Source: Gymnorhina tibicen (taxonomy: Eukaryota; Chordata; Aves; Passeriformes; Artamidae). From it: a stretch of DNA of 64,000 bases. A program made the position numbers and the translations under genes. The notes under the pieces were generated by a model that was given only the letters and a program-made list of their open reading frames with translations, had not been told where the DNA came from and ran no database searches. This document shows positions 39,700 through 51,900 of this stretch, piece by piece. The stretch covers positions 1,591,768 through 1,655,767 of the forward strand of contig VXAZ01005702.1 of the NCBI GenBank assembly GCA_013399875.1, read 5' to 3'. Position 1 is the first letter of the stretch; each line of letters starts with the position of its first letter.

Positions 39700-41190
39700 T
39701 TGCCTTTATCTTATCACTGCATAGTCATGCGAGAGTTCTTCCATTTTATCTGTAACTACCTTCTAGAAATTGGAAAACTGATTCATTCCAGACAAAGCCT
39801 TCACTCCCCTAGGCTGAATAAACCAAATTTCTTCATACTTCCTTTATATATCAAGCTCTCTAATGGTCTAAGCATCTTGGTGACACATTCACCAAACCCT
39901 CTTTCATTTTTCAATCTCTCCTGAACTGAAGAATCAAAACTGGACAGTATTCAAGCTATGGCATATCAAGCACCAAGTAGCATGAAAGAATCACATCCCT
40001 TTGATCTCCCAATTGTATTGCAGCCCAATAGACTGTTTGTTTTCACTGCTGCAAAGCTGCGTTGCTGGGTCATGTCCAGCTTACTCTGTACTGAGACTCA
40101 CAGGTCTTTCTCAGCTGCACTTCACTCCAATCAGCCAGACCCTCATCTGTATTGCTGTTTGGGATTATTCCACAGCATGTGCAGAACTTCACATTCATCT
40201 CTTTTAAAACCTTGTTGAGCCAGATTTCAGCCTGTCAATGCCTCAGTATGGCAGCTTTTCCTTCTCATGTTCTACTTCTCTTCCCAGTCTTGCATCATCA
40301 GCAAGCCTAGCACAAGTGTATTCAAACCTTCCACGCGAATTGTTTATATAGATATTGAACAGTATCAAACCCAGTGTCCATCCCTGAGGAACTCCACACA
40401 TGGCCAGTTCCAAATTTGACTTTGAGCCACTAGGCAACAACAACTTTGAGCTCAGCAGCCTAGCCAGTTCTCCACACAACTTGTGGCACTTATCTGAAGT
40501 ACGTCTTACCAGGCTGTCAACAAAGGTGTTGTGGGAGACCATGACAAATGACTTGCTAAAATTATGGTAGATGTTGTTCAAAATACTCCCATCCTGTATT
40601 GACTAAGTTGTTTCATGATACGAGACAATGGAGCACAGTTTAACCTTGGTAAATCTGTTCTGGTTTTTTCCAGCCAATTTTTCTGTCACACCTTACCTGC
40701 TTGTATGTGTCCAGTTTCTAAAACAGGTTTGTAAGTTGACCCTACTCTGCTGTTAGTGGCTTGCCATTTGTTTTGCTGCTGATTCCTGTCAAAGGAACTT
40801 GCACCTAACTTAAACTGTTAAGACCAAAGCAAAGAAGACATCAGGCATGTGAGCCTTTTCTTGACCTAATTTGCCAAAGCCATTCAGCAGCGGGCTTGGG
40901 TCTTCTTTGCATTTCTGCTTGCTACTACCGTGCCTATACAATCCTTCCTTGTTTTCTCGACATGTCTTCAAGGCTGCCTCAAAGTCTCCCAACACTTCCA
41001 AAATCCTTTGGCCTCCAGACCAGATACTTGTGTGATCCTTCCTAACAGCTGATGAGTCAAGATGAAATCTGTTCTTATGAAGTTCTGGGGTTTTATTCTG
41101 ATACTTAACTTTCTCTGCCTCTTAAGATACTAAATTCTACTGCTGTAACATCCCTGCAGCCCAGGCTGCTGTGGAAGGTCATAATAATGG
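39700..41190 (-). mobile_element. old CR1 LINE, endonuclease end to 3' part of ORF2
   Basis: Read on the minus strand this is a long, decayed CR1 ORF2. Near 41110-41160 it encodes LGCRDVTAVEFSILRG, matching the endonuclease end (GCSDHEMVEF.ILRG). Near 40830-40960 it gives NKEGLYRHGSSKQK and then PLLNGFGKL, the linker before the reverse transcriptase. An open frame at 40243-40581 holds GVPQG.TLGLILFNIYINN and RLADDARLG, so the two catalytic aspartates of the ADD motif survive. Antisense text near 39810-39990 (CTAGGCTGAATAAACC) matches the 3' part of ORF2. Stops and frame changes separate these blocks, so it is inactive. Divergence is clearly higher than in the 13.5 and 61.7 kb copies, suggesting an old or L3-like subfamily. 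The left boundary is uncertain by about 100 bases. Confidence 0.88.
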
Positions 41191-41526
41191 GTATTATACC
41201 TGTCTATAGGCCATACAGGATAATAACAGGATACAGACCTACAAAGTAACAGTACCTACCTACAGACCATAAAACCAGATGTAAATTGTCCAGCTACCTT
41301 TGTAAGGCAAATTTAATAGCATCATTAGGCAGTGAAAAATATGGGCCTCATCCTTCTCCCTATGAGTTCATTAGGAGTCTCCAGTTAAATTTCATTCTAA
41401 CTTGCAACTAGTCACATAATCCACATGACTGTGCCAAACCCACCTTTCACACGCTCCATATTTTGAACTACAAATTATTTCTCTGCAAAAATCAGAAAAA
41501 AAGGCAAATGACAAAATTCTATACCA
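41191..41526. other. spacer between two divergent CR1 copies
   Basis: Nothing recognisable lies here apart from loosely repeated CCTACAGACCATA-like words near 41200-41275. It may include decayed 5' sequence of either flanking CR1 copy. Confidence 0.4.
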
Positions 41527-42272
41527 GTGTGCACAGTATGGATAGCAAACAGGAGGAGCTGGAAGCCATGGTGCAGCAGGAAAGGTAGGATATCGTCCCC
41601 ATCATGGAAACGTGGTGGGATGACTCTCATGGCCAGAGTGGTGCAATGGATGAATACAAGCTCTTCAGAAGGGTCAGGTGAGGAAGGAGATACATTAACA
41701 GGGAAATCTTAAAGGTTCAGGAATAGGCCATCCCTGTGTGCCAAAAGAGGAGCCTGCAGGGAAGAAGACTGGCCTGGCTGAACAGGGGGCTTTCACTAGA
41801 ACTCAGACTAAAAAGACAGTTTATGATCTTTGGAAAAGGACAGGCAGCTCCAGAAGACTACAAGGATGTCATTAGGTCATGTAGAGATGAAATTAGAAAG
41901 ATGAAAGCTCAGCTAAAACTCAGTCTGGCCACTGCTGTGAAAGATAATAAAAAAATGTTTTTATAAATGCGTTAAAAACAAAAGGAGACCCAAAGAAAAC
42001 CTCCATCCTTTATTAGACATGGGGGGAACACTGTCACCAAGGATGAGGAAAAGGCCAGGTTCAGGTTGAACATGAGAAAGAATTTCTGAACGTCTGATTA
42101 AGCACTGGAACAGGATGCCCAGGGAAGTGGAGGAGTCATCATCCCTAGAAACATTCAAGAAACAGCAGGAAATTGCACTTAGTTCCATGGTTTCATTGAC
42201 AAGATGGTATTTGGTCAAAGGTTGGACTAGATGACCTTGGAAGTCTTTTCCGAAATTAATGATTCTATGATA
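41527..42272 (+). mobile_element. CR1 LINE with two internal deletions
   Basis: This copy keeps three separated parts of CR1. First, the start of the endonuclease: about 41527-41670 reads SVHSMDSKQEELEAMVQQER, one stop, then DIVPIMETWWDDSHG and YKLFRR. Second, the linker before the reverse transcriptase: the open frame at 41736-41966 reads AWLNRGLSLELRLK, CRDEIRKMKAQLKL and ATAVKDNKK, continuing with frame changes to GGNTVTKDEEKA near 42050. Third, the 3' end: RFRLNMRKNF, then untranslated tail text GTTGGACTAGATGACCTTGG ending ATGATTCTATGAT, the CR1 terminal repeat. Most of the endonuclease and the entire reverse transcriptase are absent, so about 750 bp stands for a much longer parent. A reasonable alternative is two independent fragments side by side. 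Confidence 0.9.
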
Positions 42273-42885
42273 CATTTCTAACAATTATGAACTAATTGAG
42301 GGTGGGTGGATGCAGAACTGATACTGAGATTTTTCAGAAAATCTTGAGAAAAATCTTGATTTTTCTACAGCCAAAAGTAATACTCTCATGAAGCTTTCCA
42401 GGGAGAGGACTTTAGCCTCTCCCCTGCTGGCCTGACAATATTACAATTGTCAAAAAGTTGTGTAAGTCTGAAGGTTACATCCTGTCACACATCTAAAATT
42501 TATTATAGCTGAAGAATCCCCTAGAATTTACATTTTTTATAAACAGAGATAATGTGTAAGATAAACAACAATAACACACAAGTTCCTCAGTGAAAGTTCA
42601 TTTCACCTGGGAATGCCTGAATACCAGTCTCTAGGCTGCAAGGATTTTTATCTACGAAATGCTTTTCTTGCCACTGTATCTCAGAAAACTGGGCTTATTT
42701 TTAAGAACAATTATTTACTACAAGGAAATTATGATGACTCCAAATTAGTTAAAACAAACAAACATACGTACAAACCAGTATCTTTAGCCAATGTATTCCA
42801 AATAATCTGCCTTGGCTTTAACAGAAACTCCTGCAAGACTGAAAATTTAAAAATAGGCAGTAGGATACTTTCATATACTAAGAAC

Positions 42886-42901
42886 TTTTTTTTTTTTTTT
42901 T
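42886..42901 (+). repeat. poly(T) run, T16
   Basis: Sixteen T follow AGAAC, the same five-base context as the T16 run at 13026. No recognisable retroposed body adjoins it. Confidence 0.85.
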
Positions 42902-45900
42902 GGTCATTTTTGCTGTCACAACTGTTTCCAAAGCCTGGAGTTTAAAGCAATCTCAACATTGTTCAATAAGACTTAGAAATTAAACAGTTACTGTGCTTTG
43001 CAGAGTCCTTTGATTGAGTTCTGCAGGTGGAAATTGAGGACTGGTGCCAAGTAAAGTCTGTGATTTCTAAATGTCAAAAATCAAAACTGTGTTATCTCAC
43101 ACTTCCTTTCCAGACTAATACACTTCTTTTCTTGCAGAAGCTGGAAATAGGATTTCTAGTCCTAATCCTTTCTCTTTCTACATTTTGCCTTGTAATGCTA
43201 CAGAGTTTTGAGATTTTTTTAGGAACTTTTCAACAATAAAAGCATTCTGCAGTAGTAACTTCCCTTATTTTTGCTTTTCACCTAACAGTGTAGTTAAAAC
43301 CAAGTAAAGGAAAACCAACTTAACTTATTTAACTATAGTCACTGTTGTTTGATTACAGATAACTCTACCAGTTCCCACAAGAATATTTGGTTTTTATCTT
43401 GGTATCTCTCCTAAAGTCTCAGATCCCACAGTCAAGTGAAAACTCTAAGTAGAAGTGTTAAGAAGATAACATGTGTGAATTTTTTAAAAAGCTGAAAATA
43501 TTTGAACTAGTGTCAGGATTTTATGATGCTTGGCTTGTGCTTTTTGAAGCTCAAGGTTGGCAATACACACATTCACATTGCCATAACTTGTAGCAATATT
43601 GTTTTCCTTGTCCTGTTCTCAGCAAAACGCTCAGAGACAGAAAAATTCCTTTACTGATGCCAATTTTATTACAAAAAGAGTTTTCTAGAAAGAACCACAT
43701 GAAATGCAAACCTAACGCCTTCTCTACAAGCTTGATGATCTTAACCCACCTTCTTTCAGGGGCTGCTGGTCTTGGACTCCAGCTGCATTTACCTATGGTC
43801 AGCTCCAGCTTTCCACTTATCGGTAATAATGCAGCTACACCTTTAAACAGAAGCATGACACCTTTAGTGCAGCAAGGTACTAGAGACAAACACTGCCTAA
43901 CTTCTAAAACTACCTTGCCGTAGTGCACACATTTTTCACTGCAACTGTTTTCTTAAAACCAAAATAAAACACATTTTTCTATCTACAATTTCTTTGTATC
44001 TCATGTAATTTGTTGGAATAAAATGTGGGTAACAACATCCTGTGAAAATCAGTCCAAAACTTGCTAAATAGTGAGGTGAAAAAGGCATCTTTCTCTAGAA
44101 TCTAAGGAGGAGGAGCCCTAAGAAAAAAGCACCCTAGTAACTGCTTTATTAACATAACATCATCAATATTTGCAAGCTCGATATCTTCTGGACACACACA
44201 GGGTTGCAAGGAGACAGTGATCTGGCTTTAGAGTCTTTGGGGTTTGCAGTTAAGGCCTTTAATATCATTGATGTAATTAATTTACACCAGTTAAACCAGA
44301 AGATTAACTTCGTAATGCTTTTTACTAAATTTACACAATGATCCTGAAGTAATTGAGAACCACCTCATCCCTTTGTTATACTGTTTGCTGATGAGTAACA
44401 ACACAGACAGCAAATCGGGGTTTTTTTATCCTGAATGTTTGGACAGCAGGTGAAACAATTCAGCTTTTCAAATGCTGTAAAGATTCAAATTCATCTTCAT
44501 GAATTTCAGATCTACACATTCCAGGAGAGAGAAAAAATGCTGTTAATTGAAACTCACAATAATTCAACTTCATATGACAAAAACGCTTTGTCTCATTTTG
44601 CTTTTCCACACGGCATCATTCATCAGACAGCTATGCTGCAGGACTCTGTCTCTTGAGATAGCATGGGACTCAAAACTGAAACAAATTCTTACACAGGTAA
44701 GAAAGCGTATTTCTGAGTCACACATATTAGAAAGATAATGCTTTGCACTGATTCCTTATTGAGCAGACCATAGCACTAAAGCATTATTCATAAAGCCATG
44801 CATAATGGTAAAAGCAATCTACCTGATGATGTGATAGGTAAGCAAATGTGGAGATAGAGTGGGAGAAAGTATTTCAAGGCTACTCCAGCATTCATTTTGC
44901 CTAGATAACTGTGATTGCTCCCACATGCTGGATAGGCACCACCAAAAAGAATAGGATGTTAGCAAGAGAAATGGGCAAAAGACAATGCTGGCATTTCTAG
45001 GATAAAATTTGCTTTTTTTGCTTTCAGTTTTCAGTACTGCTTTCACATACCACAGCTGATGTTACTCAGGAGTTCCAAGAGAGAATACCTGGGACAGCCT
45101 CAGGATGAAAAGAGGCTGAGGGAATTGATTTTCCATGCCTAATTCCTATCAAGTCTAATGAACAGAAACGATCTACTAGCCTTCTAGAAATGAGAAAGAG
45201 GGAAATAACAAAACATTGCCAATGTCTGCTGAGCAGGGTTCATTTTCAACTAGTATGAATATCTGTCATTTAAACATACAAGGAGCTGCCAAGCTGACAA
45301 TGCTTTTCAATTATAAGAAAAGCCATGTCTGAAGTTTCTTTTCCTGAAGGGTGACATCTGTCTGAGTGGCAGACTCTGCTCTGTAACTTAAAGCATCTGC
45401 ACCGTCTCTTTTGCAATGTAAGATATCCATTGTGTCAGTTAGAACAAGGCAAGCAGATGCTCCTTACACCTCCTGTTAACTTGTGCAAGTCATGTTGCCA
45501 GAGCTAATTAAGACTCACCGTTTACACACTTGGCTTGTGCAGAAACAGACACCATCTTCTCTCATGTTTTAACATTGTTTCTTGGTGGCTTCCTTTCAAG
45601 TGTTGTGGGTCATTATTATTAAACACATTTTATCACTGTTCTCAGCTGAAGTGTGTGGTTCCTAGCAGGCATTATAACCACTGCAACAAATAAAATCTTT
45701 CTTGCTTTCAGGATAAGTCATCCCTTCTCTTGCAAAATGACAAGATTGCTGTGATTGTCCCCTCATGGAGATGTGCACTCAGGAATGTAGTGGAGGAGGT
45801 TCTGTCTAGGTTCTGAGACAGAGCTACTGAATGTAGCTTCCTTTCTGCTTAGCCTAGATTCCCAAGAGAGTCACAAACCCCATTTTAATTGCAGCTGGGC

Positions 45901-47556
45901 TCCACAGTCCAGTCATATTTTGCCCCTCGTAGGCAGGCCTTCACTGAAAATATAATACTGGACCACTTCATCCCTTCACAGTCTCCTTCTCTCAGAAACT
46001 GGCATAGCATTCATCCTCCTCCCTCCATCTGGTTGTCTCCTCCTCTACATACCCAGAGTCCCATGACCAGCAGTAGGTGCAGGACAGAGCCACAGAAATA
46101 ACTGAGTTGCCCTTCCACATAATGGAGGGGAACATGTGGAAGGTTTGTTTTTCTCCATAAATTCTGAGAGTCCTCCCATTTGCTCACTGCTTGCATGCTG
46201 CCATCATTAGCACATAACTGACATGAAACTTAGCACTTTCCAGACTGGTACACAAGAAGTGTCAAAAAAGTCTGTGGGGATTTTAGCTTTATTTTACTGA
46301 TTTGGCAATAGCAATCCTAAAGGGGTAAGCTCATATGGAAAAATATTGCAGCCAGTTTACCTGCTTAATTTGCAATTTTAGTTCATTTCTCTTTAGTAAT
46401 TTCATGGAATCCTAATAAACATGAAAATACAGAGTGAGCTATTTTTCACTCCTTTTCCAGGTGAAAGCGGGAGGTCTCTGAATTATTTCTTCTCATTAAG
46501 TAAAATATCTTCCATTTGGTTGGCATGACAGGGACACAGGATCTCTCAACAGCTGTTTCAAAGGGTGCTGCAAACTATAGAGCTTTCCGTACGGGAATCA
46601 AGAGTCTGTACCTCCACATCATGGAGAGTTATATGGGCAAATCCCCACTCATTGAGATGAGAACATGTCTCATTCAGCATCAAGTTAACAGTCAGCATTT
46701 TCTTAATTCACCATAGCAACAATGATATAATGGCAAAGGGGTGAGAACAGCCTGCTAAAGGAGACTGTGTTGTTGGACTGCAGACCAAGCAGGCAACACC
46801 TCACATTTTACCTTTGTTGATGCAAAGCTTTTCCAATGGGCAGTGCAAAATTAGCAAAAGATAAAAGACAAGAAGATGTGGTGTTCAGTAGACTTCCCTA
46901 ACTTCCTGTGAGAAGTATACAGCAAATTCCTGCAACTCTCATGAACCCTACAGCTGCCCTTCAGGTGAAACATTGAACATTTCACCATTCCAACTGGAAA
47001 TAATACTGCAGTCTGTTATTGGATCAATGAATTGTGGAGTCACATATTTTCTTAAGATGTAAAATAGAGAATCAAGCAAAATAAAATGTTTTATTACCTC
47101 CAAAATTCAAAAACCAGTCAGAGACCTATGTAACACAGCTCGTAGTAAACTGCTGTTACAGAATCTGTGAAGATAATAAACCATAAAAAAATTATGTGAC
47201 CTTACAAATGAAAACAAAGCTATGGATAAGTTGAGTTCATAATAATATGCAGGATGGCAGCACACAGTATAAGCCGGCTAAAATCTAGCCCTCTATGCAA
47301 TATCTCAGAAGATGGTATGCTTTGTTACATTCAGCTGCATGCTCCATTTTGCACAGTGTACATCTGTCTCTGAGGTTTTGTGTTCTCACATGGACATAAT
47401 TATGGAACCCTGTTTACATCACTTGGACAAAACGAATATAAAATCTGGAAGAAATTCCAGGTTGCAAACCCATACACTTAAATGGTAGCAGGCTGCCACT
47501 TTAAATATTTATTACTCAGAATATTCTACCCTCTCTGGCTTACCAGCCCCTCACCA

Positions 47557-47570
47557 AAAAAAAAAAAAAT
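47557..47570 (+). repeat. poly(A) run
   Basis: About fourteen consecutive A follow CCTCACC and precede TTACG. It is a simple homopolymer. Confidence 0.75.
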
Positions 47571-50500
47571 TACGTTTTTTCTCTATAACCAAATGCTAAT
47601 TTTTTTGTAAAATTGTATTCCTCAAAACGGCCTTTTGAGAACAACTAGAACCAGTGAGAGAATATAACATTAAGCAAAAATAGGAGTGATAAGACTGCAA
47701 CATAAACTAATACATAATGTCAAGTCACTGAACAGATCAAAAAATTTCCATTACAGTGATATGAGATCCCTCATTCTGTTCAACAAACTGGGAAAACAGG
47801 CAGCAATATGATGACCAAAAAAAAATCTCTAAAATTTAAGGCAGGGGGTAGGGGACCAGGAGGAAGAAATGCAATGTTGCAGATCAAACTGAGTACAACT
47901 ATAAGCGGGTGAAAGAAACACCTTAGTAACATGTGAGACACTTAGAAGTGGAAAAACTTGAGATTTTTGCTTCTTGGCAATTGATTCATACCTAAGTACT
48001 TACATCATTCCACATTCAATTTATCCTGAATTCCACTGAGCTTGCATACAATCAAGACAGCACAATAACTACTTTCTGGTCTGCAATAGCACAGTCTGTA
48101 TTAGCTGCTTACACTTGTTCACCTGTAACTATTCTGTATCAATAGAACATCATCTCTTGAATGGTATGTGGCTTTAAATACTTTTTAAAATTTGTATGAG
48201 TATGCACACTAAGCTAGCAGCCAATATGCACTTATTCTATTGACACAGAAATAAAAGATGTCCTTGGGTATTCTTAACAAAAGAAGTATGAAGGATTCAT
48301 AATAAAAATAATTCCTAGTTACCCTCTCAGTCACAGAAAATAGATAAAATATTCAGAACTCAAAGTGAAGGAGATGGGTTTTTTTTAAGGGTACCTATAC
48401 CTTTTACACTTCACGTATAATTGCAAATGCAATTACAGTTTTCCTCCTTTGTGTTTTAAACTCAAGTATGAGCAATATGTGATGATGGGTTAAATTCAGT
48501 GCTTGGGCTTTTTTTTACTTCATCTCTAATTTCATATGGTTCCTCTTTGTATTACTCAGAGACAGCACAACAGTGGATAGAAGACTAGAAATTCTGCACT
48601 TCATAAATATCTATGACACATTCTGTGTGGCTTTGTTTAAACTATCTTAATCTCATAGAAGCAGGTGGTACATGTGTCCTATTGTCAATCTAACCATATT
48701 CACAGCAGGTAAATTTGGTTTTTTTAGAGAGAACTAAAAATCTCTGCAATAATAATACATACAAATCTTCTTGCCACACTTGTGAAATTTCATCATCCTC
48801 TTCTCAAGACGTATCCTAAGACTTTCAGGAAAGGGGAAAAAAAGCCCACCACATACTCAGAGGAGCAGAGCTGATTTAATAGCTTCCTCTTTCCAGCCTG
48901 AGCCTCTCTAAGCAGTCCTTTGAACAAATGCCCTTTCGGATTCAAATAGTATGACTAATAATTGCCACATACTTCTCAGAATCTGCTGTGCCCATTAAGC
49001 TATAGTTAGTTTTTCCTCCACCTCTTACTACATCAAACACAACAGTCACCTTTTCTTAATGATCTCTCACTCTCCAGGCAAACCTATTTGCCTTATCTTC
49101 CATTCCTTATGTAGCCTTTAACTGACTTACAGTAAGCAACCCAGTAGTGTGGCGGTCAGCAGAACGGGCATGTTTGTTCCTCTGTTCGTTTAAGCCTATT
49201 GAGTCTTGTATTAGAGAGATAATTGAGAATCTCAACCTTTTTGTTTACTCAAGCCCTCGAAAATCCCATCTTCCTTTGACTTTAATCTGGTAAACCTTTG
49301 ATGTTAGTCGTTAACCTGCTTGTATTTATCAACAACTCAAAATTCACATTACTACAGAGACGCAGCAAGCCTCTGCTTAGTCTATGCATGTGCTGGTGGG
49401 GAGGGGCACAAGGGTGGAAAGGGAAGCTTTATTGAACCAATTTCCATTAACAAATCCTTCACACTTGAAGGGTTTTCTCTTACTACAGGATATTTGGACA
49501 AGTTACTGTCTAAAAAGTGTGTTCTAAACACAAAGGTGTTTATATGCCAGGAAATATTTAATTGCTGGGAGAAGAACGGATAAAAATATATAGTTTCAAG
49601 GAAAATGAAGATGCCGCTTACTTTACAATTCTCTGTTTCTCAAGGTATTTGTATTTATAGAGATTCCCTTAGTGAGGTCATTTTTAAGAACCCTTCTTTC
49701 CCACAGATATTTTCATAAGTCACAGGAGCACTGCAAAAACATGGCACACCCTTGCCCCATTTAGACCAGCTGATTTCATCACCCCTGCTTACACCCAAAG
49801 CAGCAGCTCATTCCCTCTGCTGTACCAGTGGTTCAGGGTCTAAGTCTCCTACAGGACACACATGTGACCTCAGGAGTGGTTTCCCCACAAAAAAAAACCA
49901 ACCACTTGCTGCAGTCCCCAGGGTTCTCCTCCTGTTGAGGTTCTGCAAGGGCTTCCCTTGTGGGCTGAGACCCCGACCACCAAATACTTAAAATAAACAA
50001 AACTAACACAGAGACTTTGATTTTACCTGCAACGTGTTCCACGTCTCACATGGACACGGGTGAATACCTAGAACAAAAGAGCAAAAAGAGTGGTCTTAGT
50101 AGTGCTCAGTGGTGTTCCACAAGTCAGTTGGAAATGCTGATGCCAGACAGCCAAAGCTTGTACTGATGACCTGGCTATTTATAGTCAGAGGAAAAGCAGC
50201 AGCACACTTCCTCTGCTTTCCACTCCAGCACTTACCCCTGTTAAGGCCTTATCTAGGAACATATCCAGATTACAGCCATTGATCCCTCGATGTCAAATCA
50301 CCTGGGGCAAAGTACAAGTACAGAGCAGGAAGCAACTGTGGAGCTCAGCTTTGCTTGAATTCACATGGTGTCTTGTTGGCATTCAGAGTTCGCACTGCTG
50401 CGGCCAAGGTGGGCCACCAAGAATAAAAGCCACCAAGGGGCTGGCTGTCTAGCGAGCAAGATCAATATGACTTGTGGCTCCTTCCTTTGACATTCACCAA

Positions 50501-51817
50501 ATCTTTTTACTCTGTACAGAATAAAGTCACCCCTGAGAGGAAAGCAAAGTCAATTCACACTTGCCCCACACAGAGTGAGCAGCCTGTGAAAAGTTTCATA
50601 GATACCACATCCTCTGGCTAAACGTCCAGCTAACAGGATCCAAAAAACCCCGTAAAGTATGAACAAAGGGCATCTCTGCTGGACCCAAGGGAACCACACG
50701 TGTAAATATATGTTTATTACTATTTGGTTTACTTTTACACAAGTCAAGAAAGATGCATTGGGTGAAAAGAAAATGCTAATTACAGCTCTCTCAAAAAGTC
50801 CTTCTCAAGGTTCCAAAAAAAGGAGCTAGATTCTCTCCTCAGATTCAAAGCACTCTTGCTGTGCTGGACCAACAGAGCAGCACAGTTTGAAGTTGAAAAG
50901 AGGGATAGCATGGCTGCTGCTCTTTGAAGAGTAAAATAAGAAAGAGTAGCATTTAAGAAGCTTGGAAAGGACTGTTAGAAAAATACACCTTTTTCTGGGG
51001 AAAAAATATGTATATTTTAAAATGGCAGAAGTTTAATGAAAAGTGAGAAAAAAAACATTTTATGAAACCTTGTTTCGGTGATCCATTTTCTATGAATAGC
51101 ACCTTTTTCTCCCTTATTATTCCTCCCACCCAGGAAATAGGTTTTGTGGCAGGACTGATAGAAGAGTCAAATACCTGTATTGATGAATGTGTTTTTAAGC
51201 ATTGTACATAATTGGCATTGATAAAATCTATCACTTTATACATACATGCATATATAGGAGGTATATATGTGATTGTAGAAATGTATATAAACATTTTTCC
51301 AGTAGAGATATACACACATTCTACACATCTATTTAAGAGACTGTAATGTGCATAAATATAGACATGTAAGTGGAGCAAATTTAGACCGTGGCAGTAGTGC
51401 ACATATTTAACCTCCCATATACAAATAAACAACCAATTTAATCCTGGACAGCAGTAAACATGCAGAATTTCTTTCCAGTGGTCAAAACTTTACCTAAGAT
51501 TTACATCCAAAATTTTCGTCCTAGCCCAAAGCAGCACAAGAGAAATCAGACCCCATGTATTCCCCACTACCCCCGCAAAGTGGGAGCACTTCCTACATTA
51601 CAAAGTGAAATTGCCTCTGAGATTTTAGATATCTGTTAACAAAAGAAAAGAATTGTCTAGTGTTGATTGCCACAGATAGAAACTGTTACTGCTGAACCAA
51701 ATGCTTTTTTTCTTTGCAATCTAGTCTTTTTTGAACATTAAGAATATTACTGAGGATGGTCAATATTGTGTCAGACCAAAAAACCAGCCAGACCAGTACC
51801 ATGTCTTTCACGGTGGT

Positions 51818-51900
51818 AAAAAAACCAAAACCAAACAAAAAAAAATCTGCAAAAAAACAACAACACCTAGCAAAACCCCAAACCCACAAACAACTAAAAA
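51818..51900 (+). repeat. A-rich (AACCAAA)-like low-complexity tract
   Basis: The plus strand is nearly free of T and G and made of AAAACC, CAAAC and AACAAC words. The open frames across it on both strands (51731-51991 and 51686-51976) reflect this composition. Confidence 0.8.

Noticed and set aside
39958..40218. Plus-strand open frames over the 40 kb element
   Set aside because: They are antisense to the CR1 ORF2 remnant on the minus strand.
45104..45123. CR1-like phrase GATGAAAAGAGGCTGAGGGA
   Set aside because: It resembles the EERLREL block of CR1, but the flanking sequence does not match and the length is too short to call.
49752..50042. GC-richer patch with overlapping open frames on both strands, considered as an exon
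   Set aside because: Neither translation resembles a known protein, and open frames on both strands in GC-richer DNA are expected by chance.
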